From VRUE01 sp963704545 (GTDB taxonomy: Bacteria; Actinomycetota; Thermoleophilia; Solirubrobacterales; 70-9): a stretch of DNA of 64,000 nt. Below, piece after piece: positions 34,073-42,343 of this stretch. The stretch is from the NCBI GenBank assembly GCA_963704545.1, contig OY969915.1:1178001-1242000 (forward strand), in the 5' to 3' direction. Position numbers and translations under genes: made by a program. Below the pieces are notes generated by a model. The model made no database searches and was not told the DNA's origin. It worked only from the letters and a program-made list of their open reading frames with translations. Position 1 is the first letter of the stretch. Each line of letters starts with the position of its first letter.

Positions 34073-34543
34073 TCAGCTATCTGGCAGGTTCTCCAGATCC
34101 AGCCGGTCTTGCGTTCGGCTCTGGGCCTGCTTCATCTCGCGCAGGCGAGCGAGGGAGCAAATCCGCACCGGGATGCCCAGCAATTCACTCTCGACCGCGT
34201 CGTCGGCGAGCTGGGAGAAGCTGGGTACCCCCTGCGCGCGCTGAACGACATCGAGCCCGCCGAACATGGTCATGGCCGTGACGTTCCCACCTCGCCGGAT
34301 GACGCCGAAGTCGGTCTCGGGGCTGAAAGGCCTGTTCTCGGCTGTGGGCAGCGTCGACTTCAGCTTGTCCAGGGCCTCGCTCAGTCGCCCCAGGTTGCCG
34401 GAGTCCGGGTCGGGGACGATGTCCAGGTCCTCGGTGCCGCGGATGAATCCGTGTGCTCCTACGGCGACACCGCCAATCACGACGAAGTCGACGCGGTGTT
34501 CATTCAGCGCCTCGAGCAGAGAACGAAGGTCGAACTCGCTCAA
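34073..34543 (-). CDS. Nucleotidyltransferase-fold protein
   Basis: The start is TTG (complement of 34541-34543), overlapping the stop of the small upstream gene. The 156-residue product has the nucleotidyltransferase signature VDFVVIGGVAVGAHG followed by TEDLDIVPD, where the D-x-D pair is the metal-binding site, and a final LARLREMKQAQ ... DRLDLENL. Such proteins transfer a nucleotide to a protein, RNA or small molecule; many belong to toxin-antitoxin or phage-defence pairs. With its small partner it forms a two-gene unit convergent to the operon at 31693-34027. Confidence 0.75.
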   Translation of the reverse strand: MSEFDLRSLLEALNEHRVDFVVIGGVAVGAHGFIRGTEDLDIVPDPDSGNLGRLSEALDKLKSTLPTAENRPFSPETDFGVIRRGGNVTAMTMFGGLDVVQRAQGVPSFSQLADDAVESELLGIPVRICSLARLREMKQAQSRTQDRLDLENLPDS

Positions 34544-34701
34544 GGTACCCTGGCGGCGCCTTGGATTGCGCTCAGCTGCTTGCAGAGGGCGTGGACCCTG
34601 GCCAGGCGCTCGCTCATAGGCATGCGGCGATCCGCTTCGAGGCGAATCGCTCGCGCTCGTTTCAGCTCGCCGATGTCCCCGCTAAGTGGCTTCGCTGCCA
34701 T
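34540..34701 (-). CDS. 53-residue partner of the nucleotidyltransferase
   Basis: Reading the minus strand from ATG (34699-34701) gives a short charged helical protein (AAKPLSGDIGELKRARAIRL ... MSERLARVHALCKQLSAIQG) ending in TGA that overlaps the TTG of the next gene. The overlap and the fixed gene order suggest a functional pair, possibly antitoxin-like or an adaptor. No named family is recognised. Confidence 0.6.
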   Translation of the reverse strand: MAAKPLSGDIGELKRARAIRLEADRRMPMSERLARVHALCKQLSAIQGAARVP

Positions 34702-34752
34702 GGGCTCGATTCTAACGGCGCTTCTTAATACCCTGGCTCACTTCCTCTTTTG

Positions 34753-34802
34753 CAGGGAAAACCGGGTGAGGGGTTGACATTGGAGACCCTGTGTGGACTA
34801 AT
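34753..34802 (+). promoter_or_regulatory. Promoter of the giant repeat gene
   Basis: CAGGGAAAAC (34753-34762) is followed 21 nt from its start by TTGACA (34774-34779), a 17-nt spacer and ACTAAT (34797-34802). The first two elements match the promoters of both secreted-protein loci, but the repeated boxes found there are absent here and the -10 is weak. Confidence 0.5.
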
Positions 34803-34920
34803 TCATTGACCTAGAAATTCAGACATTTATATTTCTGGGTATTGGGAGAGACGGGCAGCGATCGCGAGCTGCAGGGAGCGTCGGCATGGAATCGTCGGCA
34901 GGGGATTCAAGGAGGGGGAG

Positions 34921-37900
34921 ATGCATCGAGTGAAGCAGCAGCGGGGACGTTGGGTGATCCCTGCCCTGGTTGCGGCGACCTTCGCCCTCGCCTTCGCGTT
35001 TCCGGCCCTGGCCGCCGCCGACTTCCAGCTGACGATCCAAACGAACGGCACCGGCACCGGCACGGTGAAATGCGAAGTCGAAAGCGGACCGGTCGAAGCC
35101 TGCGATGCCGAATACCCCGAAGGCACCGAACTGGCGCTGATCCCTGAAGCCGCCCCCAGCTCGGAATTCATCGAATTCTCCGGCGACTGCGGCCCGCTTG
35201 CCTGCGAACTCCTGATGGACGAAGCCCATACCGCCATCGCGACCTTCGACCTCGAACCGGGCGCGGTCGAATACCCGCTCACGATCGTCAAAGCCGGCAC
35301 CGGCACCGGCACGGTGCAGTGCGAAGTCGAAGGCGGGCCGATCGGGACCTGTGCCGCCGAATACCCCGAAGGCACCGAACTGAGCGTGCTGGCCGAGGCC
35401 GACCTGGGCTCCAAATTCACTGGATTCTCGGGAGCTTGCTCTGGCTCGAGCTGCGACCTGACCATGAACGCGGCCAAATCGGTCACCGCGACCTTCAACC
35501 TCGAGGCGGCCCCCGAATTCGCCCTCACGGTCACAAAAGCCGGCACCGGAACAGGCACCGTCCTCTGCGAAGCGGCGGAAGGCCCCGAAGCCTGCCAGGC
35601 CAAATACCCGGAAGGCACCGAGGTGACGCTGCTCCCCACGGCCGACGCGGGCTCCAACTTCGCCGGCTTCTCGGGTGCCTGCACCGGACCCACCTGCACC
35701 TTGACGATGGACGCGGCGAAGTCGGTCACGGCTACGTTCAATTCGAATGCACCGGCCGAATCGACCCTCTCGGTGACGACCGCCGGCACCGGCGCGGGCA
35801 CCGTGCAGTGCAAATTCAACGGCGGCTCGGCCGGCGCCTGCACAAGCCCCAAACCCAACGGCACCACGGTCGAAGTCATCGCCACCGCCAACGCCGGCTC
35901 GACCTTCACCGCCTTCAGCGGCACCGGCTCGGCCAGCGCCTGCACCGGCCTGACCTGCTCCTTCACGCTCAACGCCAACAGCACGGTCACCGCCACCTTC
36001 ACGCTCAACCCGCCGGCCGAATCGACCCTCTCGGTGACGACCGCCGGCACCGGCGCGGGCACCGTGCAGTGCAAATTCAACGGCGGCTCGGCCGGCGCCT
36101 GCACAAGCCCCAAACCCAACGGCACCACGGTCGAAGTCATCGCCACCGCCAACGCCGGCTCGACCTTCACCGCCTTCAGCGGCACCGGCTCGGCCAGCGC
36201 CTGCACCGGCCTGACCTGCTCCTTCACGCTCAACGCCAACAGCACGGTCACCGCCACCTTCACGCTCAACCCGCCGGCCGAATCGACCCTCTCGGTGACG
36301 ACCGCCGGCACCGGCGCGGGCACCGTGCAGTGCAAATTCAACGGCGGCTCGGCCGGCGCCTGCACAAGCCCCAAACCCAACGGCACCACGGTCGAAGTCA
36401 TCGCCACCGCCAACGCCGGCTCGACCTTCACCGCCTTCAGCGGCACCGGCTCGGCCAGCGCCTGCACCGGCCTGACCTGCTCCTTCACGCTCAACGCCAA
36501 CAGCACGGTCACCGCCACCTTCACGCTCAACCCGCCGGCCGAATCGACCCTCTCGGTGACGACCGCCGGCACCGGCGCGGGCACCGTGCAGTGCAAATTC
36601 AACGGCGGCTCGGCCGGCGCCTGCACAAGCCCCAAACCCAACGGCACCACGGTCGAGGTCCTCGCCACCGCCAACGCCGGCTCGACCTTCACCGCCTTCA
36701 GCGGCACCGGCTCGGCCAGCGCCTGCACCGGCCTGACCTGCTCCTTCACGCTCAACGCCAACAGCACGGTCACCGCCACCTTCACGCTCAACCCGCCGGC
36801 CGAATCGACCCTCTCGGTGACGACCGCCGGCACCGGCGCGGGCACCGTGCAGTGCAAATTCAACGGCGGCTCGGCCGGCGCCTGCACAAGCCCCAAACCC
36901 AACGGCACCACGGTCGAGGTCCTCGCCACCGCCAACGCCGGCTCGACCTTCACCGCCTTCAGCGGCACCGGCTCGGCCTCCGCCTGCACCGGCCTGACCT
37001 GCTCCTTCACGCTCAACGCCAACAGCACGGTCACCGCCACCTTCACGCTCAACCCGCCGGCCGAATCGACCCTCTCGGTGACGACCGCCGGCACCGGCGC
37101 GGGCAGCGTGCAGTGCAAATTCAACGGCGGCTCGGCCGGCGCCTGCACAAGCCCCAAACCCAACGGCACCACGGTCGAAGTCATCGCCACCGCCAACGCC
37201 GGCTCGACCTTCACCGCCTTCAGCGGCACCGGCTCGGCCAGCGCCTGCACCGGCCTGACCTGCTCCTTCACGCTCAACGCCAACAGCACGGTCACCGCCA
37301 CCTTCACGCTCAACCCGCCGGCCGAATCGACCCTCTCGGTGACGACCGCCGGCACCGGCGCGGGCACCGTGCAGTGCAAATTCAACGGCGGCTCGGCCGG
37401 CGCCTGCACAAGCCCCAAACCCAACGGCACCACGGTCGAAGTCATCGCCACCGCCAACGCCGGCTCGACCTTCACCGCCTTCAGCGGCACCGGCTCGGCC
37501 AGCGCCTGCACCGGCCTGACCTGCTCCTTCACGCTCAACGCCAACAGCACGGTCACCGCCACCTTCACGCTCAACCCGCCGGCCGAATCGACCCTCTCGG
37601 TGACGACCGCCGGCACCGGCGCGGGCACCGTGCAGTGCAAATTCAACGGCGGCTCGGCCGGCGCCTGCACAAGCCCCAAACCCAACGGCACCACGGTCGA
37701 AGTCATCGCCACCGCCAACGCCGGCTCGACCTTCACCGCCTTCAGCGGCACCGGCTCGGCCAGCGCCTGCACCGGCCTGACCTGCTCCTTCACGCTCAAC
37801 GCCAACAGCACGGTCACCGCCACCTTCACGCTCAACCCGCCGGCCGAATCGACCCTCTCGGTGACGACCGCCGGCACCGGCGCGGGCACCGTGCAGTGCA

Positions 37901-38922
37901 AAGTGGGGGCTGGGTCTCCTGGGGCCTGTGCGTCCAAATACCCCGCAGGCACCTCGCTGACCTTGACCGCCGAAGCCAGTGCTGGGTCCGAATTCGCTGG
38001 CTGGTCGGGTGGGGGTTGCTCCGGGACCGGCAGCTGCGCCTTGACGATGAACTCCGCCAAGACGGTCACTGCCACCTTCAACCTCAAACCAGTGGTCGTC
38101 GAGTACGCCCTCGCGATCGAAAAGATCGGCACCGGTACGGGCAAAGTGACGAGTTCCCCTGTCGGCATCGACTGCGGGTCGGTCTGCGAGTTCGACTTCG
38201 CCGACGAAACCAAAGTCACGCTCACCGCGACCCCCGACGAAGGTTCGGCCTTCGACCATTGGACTGGCAGCGGCTGCAACAAAGGGACCTGCGTGGTAAC
38301 GATGAGCAGGGCCAGGACGATCAAAGCCGTCTTCGACGCGGTCGGCCAGCGCACGCTCACGGTCTCCAAGGCGGGCACCGGCACCGGCACCGTGACCAGC
38401 GCTCCCAAAGGCATCGACTGCGGGTCGACCTGCAGCGCCGGCTTCGACGTCGGCAAGAAGGTAACCCTCCTCGCCGCCGAGGCCGGGGGCTCGACCTTCA
38501 CGGGCTTCTCCGGCGCTTGCACCGGCAAAAGCCCTTGCCACGTGACGATGTCGGAGGCACGCAGCGTTACCGCCACCTTCGAGGCCAACGCCGGGTCCGG
38601 GGATACCGTCGGGCTCGCAGTGGTCGGCGGCACCGCAAAAGTGAAGAACGGCAAGGCTCTGCTGAACGTGTTCTGCAACGGGCCCTCGGCTTGCAAAGGG
38701 GAGTTGAAACTGGGGCTGAAAGTCGCCGGCAGCGCCCCAGGGCGCAAGCGCAACGTGGTGATCGGCAAGGCCCTCTTCGACCTCCAGCCCGGTGCATCGA
38801 CGACGCTGCGGATCAGGCTCAGTCGTAGAGCGCTGACAGCGCTGGAAGGCCGCAAAGCCCTGGCGGCGAGGGTCGCCGGGACGGGCATTCACGCGCATGC
38901 GGTGCGGTTGAAGAACGTCTGA
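34921..38922 (+). CDS. Giant secreted InlB B-repeat protein K (1,333 residues)
   Basis: ATG 34921 follows AAGGAGGGGG. A signal peptide (residues 1-31, FALAFAFPALAAADF) is followed by 14 InlB-type repeats: three varied ones, eight nearly identical 87-residue units, one partly diverged copy and two more typical ones with GIDCGS. Each identical unit reads STLSVTTAGTGAGTVQCKF, then TSPKPNGTTVEVIATANAGS, with cysteines at fixed positions. Residues about 1240-1333 form a separate beta-domain (AKVKNGKALLNVFCNGPSAC ... ALFDLQPGASTTLRIRL) shared with protein Q. No LPxTG or membrane anchor is present. It is probably an extended extracellular rod; an adhesive or matrix function is inference. Confidence 0.85.
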   Translation: MHRVKQQRGRWVIPALVAATFALAFAFPALAAADFQLTIQTNGTGTGTVKCEVESGPVEACDAEYPEGTELALIPEAAPSSEFIEFSGDCGPLACELLMDEAHTAIATFDLEPGAVEYPLTIVKAGTGTGTVQCEVEGGPIGTCAAEYPEGTELSVLAEADLGSKFTGFSGACSGSSCDLTMNAAKSVTATFNLEAAPEFALTVTKAGTGTGTVLCEAAEGPEACQAKYPEGTEVTLLPTADAGSNFAGFSGACTGPTCTLTMDAAKSVTATFNSNAPAESTLSVTTAGTGAGTVQCKFNGGSAGACTSPKPNGTTVEVIATANAGSTFTAFSGTGSASACTGLTCSFTLNANSTVTATFTLNPPAESTLSVTTAGTGAGTVQCKFNGGSAGACTSPKPNGTTVEVIATANAGSTFTAFSGTGSASACTGLTCSFTLNANSTVTATFTLNPPAESTLSVTTAGTGAGTVQCKFNGGSAGACTSPKPNGTTVEVIATANAGSTFTAFSGTGSASACTGLTCSFTLNANSTVTATFTLNPPAESTLSVTTAGTGAGTVQCKFNGGSAGACTSPKPNGTTVEVLATANAGSTFTAFSGTGSASACTGLTCSFTLNANSTVTATFTLNPPAESTLSVTTAGTGAGTVQCKFNGGSAGACTSPKPNGTTVEVLATANAGSTFTAFSGTGSASACTGLTCSFTLNANSTVTATFTLNPPAESTLSVTTAGTGAGSVQCKFNGGSAGACTSPKPNGTTVEVIATANAGSTFTAFSGTGSASACTGLTCSFTLNANSTVTATFTLNPPAESTLSVTTAGTGAGTVQCKFNGGSAGACTSPKPNGTTVEVIATANAGSTFTAFSGTGSASACTGLTCSFTLNANSTVTATFTLNPPAESTLSVTTAGTGAGTVQCKFNGGSAGACTSPKPNGTTVEVIATANAGSTFTAFSGTGSASACTGLTCSFTLNANSTVTATFTLNPPAESTLSVTTAGTGAGTVQCKVGAGSPGACASKYPAGTSLTLTAEASAGSEFAGWSGGGCSGTGSCALTMNSAKTVTATFNLKPVVVEYALAIEKIGTGTGKVTSSPVGIDCGSVCEFDFADETKVTLTATPDEGSAFDHWTGSGCNKGTCVVTMSRARTIKAVFDAVGQRTLTVSKAGTGTGTVTSAPKGIDCGSTCSAGFDVGKKVTLLAAEAGGSTFTGFSGACTGKSPCHVTMSEARSVTATFEANAGSGDTVGLAVVGGTAKVKNGKALLNVFCNGPSACKGELKLGLKVAGSAPGRKRNVVIGKALFDLQPGASTTLRIRLSRRALTALEGRKALAARVAGTGIHAHAVRLKNV
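35761..37900 (+). repeat. 261-bp tandem coding repeat, eight full copies plus a partial
   Basis: Copies start at 35761, 36022, 36283, 36544, 36805, 37066, 37327 and 37588; a ninth starts at 37849 and diverges after about 52 bp. The differences I saw are few: GTCATC against GTCCTC in copies 4 and 5, AGC against TCC in copy 5, and ACC against AGC in copy 6. Such identity means recent expansion by unequal exchange or slippage, and copy number may vary between strains or be misassembled. Confidence 0.95.
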
Positions 38923-39095
38923 CCGCAGCCCTGAAGCCTGCCTGGTGACGCCGCCGGCCAGCCCGGCCGGTTAACCCATGCGTTCCAAAATAGGCTGCGC
39001 AGTTGTCCAGCCTGGTACAGATGCGTCCATAGAGCGCCGAGGGGGTGTACAATCGCGTTTACCTAAACACCGCTGTCTGCCCTAGGAGAAGCCCC

Positions 39096-39833
39096 ATGCC
39101 CTCCGCCTCGTCGCCCGATAGCAACACCTCTTTCGCCCGGACCAAAGATCTAGGGGGCCTGCTAGAGCAGGAGCAGTTGCCGGCCGGGCGCGATGCGCTG
39201 CTCGAGCCGCCCGTCGCCCATTCCCAGCGTGAACGCTTGCTGGTCGCGATGGCGAAGAGCGCCGCGGACAAGGGCTACGGCGCCACCACGATAGCCGACA
39301 TCTGCACCGCTGCCGGCGTCTCTCGCGCGACCTTCTATGAGCTCTTCAAGGACAAGGAGGACTGTTTCCACGCCGCAATGGAGCTTTCCCTCGCCGACGC
39401 GATGGGCGTCATCGTCGCGGCGTACTCGCCGGACAAGCCCTGGGCGACGATGGTCCGCGACGCGACGGCGGGCTTCCTCGAGCTGTTGGCCAGCCGCCCC
39501 ACCTTCGCCCGTATGGCACTGATCGAGGCGCCGGCCTCCGGTGGGCGCTCGTTCCAGCTCTATGCCTCCGGCAAGCGGGTCCTGCAGTCCCTGCTCGAAA
39601 GAGGACGGGACGATCCGGTGGAGGAAGAGGCGATCCCCTCGAGCGTCTCCCGCGCCGCGCTCTCCGCGGCCGAGTCGCTGATCGTCGGCCAGATCCTCTC
39701 CGGCAACACCGCAAGACTGTCGGAGCTCCTGCCTGACATCGTCTACATCACCACCGTCCCCTATCTCGGCCAGGAGGAGGCTTTGCGCCAGGCCCGCGAG
39801 GCGGAGAGATACAAGACCGTGGCGGATCGCTGA
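39096..39833 (+). CDS. TetR-family regulator (1 of 4 in tandem)
   Basis: ATG 39096 has AGGAGA 6 nt upstream and gives 245 residues; the open frame extends up to 39045. After a disordered N-terminus of about 45 residues comes the TetR HTH: RERLLVAMAKSAADKGYGAT, then TIADICTAAGVSRATFYELF with KDKEDCF. The ligand-binding half ends VPYLGQEEALRQ. The upstream sequence has a good -10 (TACAAT, 39048-39053) but no clear -35. TetR proteins are usually repressors released by a small ligand; the ligand and targets are unknown. Confidence 0.85.
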   Translation: MPSASSPDSNTSFARTKDLGGLLEQEQLPAGRDALLEPPVAHSQRERLLVAMAKSAADKGYGATTIADICTAAGVSRATFYELFKDKEDCFHAAMELSLADAMGVIVAAYSPDKPWATMVRDATAGFLELLASRPTFARMALIEAPASGGRSFQLYASGKRVLQSLLERGRDDPVEEEAIPSSVSRAALSAAESLIVGQILSGNTARLSELLPDIVYITTVPYLGQEEALRQAREAERYKTVADR

Positions 39834-39834
39834 G

Positions 39835-40506
39835 TTGGGGCGACAGGCGGGGCGCCCGAAACGTGAGCACTGGCGGCCGCCGCGGGGGCGGCACCGGCTG
39901 CCGGCCGAGGTGGTCGCTCGCTCCCAGCGCGAACGCCTGCTCAGCGCTGCTCTCGACGTGATCGCGGAGAAGGGCTACGGGCCGACGACCGTCGCCGACC
40001 TGACAAGGGAGGCGGGCATCTCGCGCACCACCTTCTACGAGATGTTCGAGGACAAGGAGGCTTGCTTCCTCGCTGCCTACGACAGTGCCGTCGACGTGCT
40101 CGTGCGCCGGATCTCCTCGGCTTTCGAAGCCGAGGACGGTTGGCCCGCTCGCGTGCGCGCCGGACTGGGGGCGTTGCTGGAATCGCTGGCGGCAGAACCT
40201 CCACTGGCCCGCCTGGCGCTGGTTGACGTCGGCTCGGCGGGGCCGGCCGCGCAGCGCCGTTACCGGGCAGGGCTGCAGCGGATGACACCCTTCTTCGACG
40301 AGGGCCGTGACTTCGCCCCCGACGGTCGCAGGCTGCCCGCGAACGTGTCGCGCATGGCGATCGGCGCCGTCATCGGCCTCATCACCGACGAGATCGAGGC
40401 CGGCCGGGGCGATCGGCTGCCCGATCTCCTCCCGGAGGTCCTCTTCGCCGCCCTGGTTCCCTATCTCGGGCCCGCCGCTGCGACCGAGGAGGCTGGAAGG
40501 GAATAA
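39835..40506 (+). CDS. TetR-family regulator (2 of 4 in tandem)
   Basis: The gene starts at TTG 39835, one base after the previous stop, and gives 223 residues. The HTH reads RERLLSAALDVIAEKGYGPT, then TVADLTREAGISRTTFYEMF and EDKEACFLAAYD. The C-terminus ends LVPYLGPAAATEEA, the same phrase as in its neighbours. It is presumably co-transcribed with the first gene, and the adjacency suggests origin by tandem duplication. Confidence 0.85.
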   Translation: MGRQAGRPKREHWRPPRGRHRLPAEVVARSQRERLLSAALDVIAEKGYGPTTVADLTREAGISRTTFYEMFEDKEACFLAAYDSAVDVLVRRISSAFEAEDGWPARVRAGLGALLESLAAEPPLARLALVDVGSAGPAAQRRYRAGLQRMTPFFDEGRDFAPDGRRLPANVSRMAIGAVIGLITDEIEAGRGDRLPDLLPEVLFAALVPYLGPAAATEEAGRE

Positions 40507-40573
40507 ACCAAGTCGTACATAAAGCGCTATCATGGCTAGACAAGCGAGTTTCCAGCTCAGCTCTTGTCTTCTC

Positions 40574-41176
40574 ATGGCAGATCAGCTCGAAAGCCGCCGC
40601 GACCGCATCCTCACCGCGATGATCCGCGTCGTCGGCTGCAAGGGCTACGACGCGACGGCGGTCGCAGACGTGATCGAGGAGGCGGGCACCTCCCGGACGA
40701 CCTTCTACAAGCACTTCGGGGACAAGCACGACTGTTTCCTCGCGGCCTACGACCGGATGGTCGAGCGGGTCTTCGCCACTGTCGTCGCCGAATGCGAAGG
40801 CGAGCAGCCCTGGCTTCCCCGGGTTCGCAAGGGGCTCGCCACCCTGGTCGAGATCTTCTCGCGTGAACCCGAGCTGGCGAGGACCGCGCTGGTCGAGGTG
40901 GCGGCGGCCGGCGCCGAGGCACGCCAGCGGCACTGGGATGCCGTTTCCCGCCTCACCGCGTATCTCGATACGGGGCGCAGGCTCGACGGTGACGAGGAGC
41001 TGCCGGAGCACATCTCGACGATGGCCGTCGGCGCCGTTTCCGGTCTGATCTTCGACGAGCTCGTGGCCGGACGCACCGAGCAGCTCCCAGAGCTCATGCC
41101 CGACCTCCTGTTCGCGATGCTCGTTCCCTACATCGGGCCGACGGCGGCGGCTGAGGAAATGCGCCGCGCCGCGTAG
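40574..41176 (+). CDS. TetR-family regulator (3 of 4 in tandem)
   Basis: I take ATG 40574 (MADQLESRRDRILTAM); ATG 40532 is in frame and adds 14 residues. Neither has a clear Shine-Dalgarno. The HTH is complete: VVGCKGYDATAVADVIEEAG, TSRTTFYKHFGDKHDCF. The ligand-binding half ends MLVPYIGPTAAAEEM. TATCAT at 40528-40533 could be a -10 box for the shorter form, so this gene may have its own promoter. Confidence 0.83.
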   Translation: MADQLESRRDRILTAMIRVVGCKGYDATAVADVIEEAGTSRTTFYKHFGDKHDCFLAAYDRMVERVFATVVAECEGEQPWLPRVRKGLATLVEIFSREPELARTALVEVAAAGAEARQRHWDAVSRLTAYLDTGRRLDGDEELPEHISTMAVGAVSGLIFDELVAGRTEQLPELMPDLLFAMLVPYIGPTAAAEEMRRAA

Positions 41177-41263
41177 CTGCCCTCCTGTGCAGACAGCAAT
41201 GTTTATAGTTCGCGAGGCAGATCCCCCGCTCCGCGAGATGGCCCAGGCAGGCAGGCAGGCTAG

Positions 41264-41731
41264 GTGCCCGAGAGTTCCTCACACGACGACTTCCCACGGG
41301 CCTTCGAGGCTGCCTTTGCGCGCCTTCAGGTGGTGGTTGAGGAGGCATACGTGTCCCAGGTCGAGTGGCCCGACCAGGTGGCCGCCGCGATCCGGGCAGG
41401 GTTCGAGTTCGCGGCCTCCGACCCCGGTGCCGCCGACCTCCTGACCAACCGGGCACTTGCCCACGGCAGCGACGGGGTCGCCCGCTACCAGCGGTTTCTC
41501 GCCTTCGCTGCCGGCCTGCTCTTGCCGGGCCGCAAGCAGAGTCCCGACGGCGAGCTGTTGCCCGAGATCGTCGAGCAGTCCGTGGCAGGCGGGCTCATCA
41601 TGCTCGTCGCCCAGCGGGTCGACCGGGGACGTGCCGGCGAGCTGCCGGAGTTGGCTCCCGAGGCGATCCAGTTCGCCCTGACGCCATATCTCGGCGTCGA
41701 GGGGGCTCAGCGAGTAGCCGCCGCGCAGTAG
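41264..41731 (+). CDS. Headless TetR-like protein lacking the DNA-binding domain (4 of 4)
   Basis: The 155-residue product from GTG 41264 aligns with the C-terminal halves of its three neighbours: VEWPDQVAAAIRAGFEFAAS where they have PW..VR.G...L, then GELLPEIVEQSVAGGLIMLV and LTPYLGVEGAQRV. The N-terminal HTH is missing, and only 87 bp separate it from the previous stop, so no hidden HTH exon-like remnant fits. It is either a decaying paralogue or a regulator subunit that binds ligand or heterodimerises without DNA contact. Confidence 0.7.
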   Translation: MPESSSHDDFPRAFEAAFARLQVVVEEAYVSQVEWPDQVAAAIRAGFEFAASDPGAADLLTNRALAHGSDGVARYQRFLAFAAGLLLPGRKQSPDGELLPEIVEQSVAGGLIMLVAQRVDRGRAGELPELAPEAIQFALTPYLGVEGAQRVAAAQ

Positions 41732-41837
41732 CTGGATCGCGTCGGTTCGCCGTTGGAGAAACGGCACGTTCTCGCCTTGTTCGGCGCGTCGCGGAGCCCG
41801 AGCATCGGCCTTCAACCTACGAAGAGGAGGGCTTCCG

Positions 41838-42086
41838 ATGCTTTACGCGCTGATGGGGTTCGTGCATGCTGCCGTCGAGGCGAGGGTTCGAGCAATCCGC
41901 TCGCTGGCGGCCGGCGAGCGGGGGCAGGGAACGGTCGAGTACGTCGGCCTGATCCTGCTCGTATCGCTGCTGATGGTGGGAATGGTCGCCGCGATGAAGG
42001 GATTCAACGGGAAACAGGGAACCGAGTTGGCTGATGTGATCGTCAACAAGATCAAGGAAGCGGTGGACAGGGTAGCGTTCAAATGA
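41838..42086 (+). CDS. Flp/Fap-type pilin
   Basis: The 82-residue protein from ATG 41838 follows GAAGAGGAGGG. It has the hallmark of Flp pilins: a charged leader, then ERGQGTVEYVGLILLVSLLM, where a prepilin peptidase would cut after G in GQGTVEY, and a single hydrophobic helix with Glu at position +5 or so. No tad or cpa assembly genes lie in the window, so assembly must use machinery encoded elsewhere. Confidence 0.88.
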   Translation: MLYALMGFVHAAVEARVRAIRSLAAGERGQGTVEYVGLILLVSLLMVGMVAAMKGFNGKQGTELADVIVNKIKEAVDRVAFK

Positions 42087-42175
42087 AATTCTTGACTATT
42101 CAAGGCTCATAAGTTTATGCTGCGGCCAAGCTCGGGCGAGTCGCATGGATTGACGCCGGGGCTACCCCAGTGGGA

Positions 42176-42204
42176 GGAAGGGCCGCGGACTCCGCGGCCC
42201 TTCC
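42176..42204 (+). terminator. Terminator after the pilin gene
   Basis: GGAAGGGCCGCGG pairs perfectly with CCGCGGCCCTTCC around an ACT loop, about 90 bp after the pilin stop. The remaining 140 bp up to the next gene is AT-richer, with a TTTTTATAG stretch, and probably holds the promoter of gene Q, though I could not fix its boxes. Confidence 0.75.
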
Positions 42205-42343
42205 GTATCCAGGCCATTTCCCGAAGATTGCACGCTTTTTGCCCGGGTAGTGGCCGAATGTTCGCCTTGAGGTTTTTCCGCAACTTTCTTGGTTAGACTC
42301 CTGTTTTTATAGATATGACCAGACCCCACTCGGAGGCATCCTT

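Noticed and set aside
35761..37900. Regular repeats suggesting a CRISPR array
   Set aside because: The period is 261 bp with no unique spacers, and the units are in-frame protein repeats.
34819..38898. Two minus-strand open frames of more than 1,350 codons and a plus-strand one of about 1,170 codons over gene K
   Set aside because: They arise because the 261-bp repeats have few stop codons in any frame. Only the 34921 frame has a signal peptide, Shine-Dalgarno and family motifs.
38943..38965. CCGGCC...GGCCGG stem as a terminator of gene K
   Set aside because: The stem is only 6 bp with no U-tract, too weak to call in GC-rich DNA.
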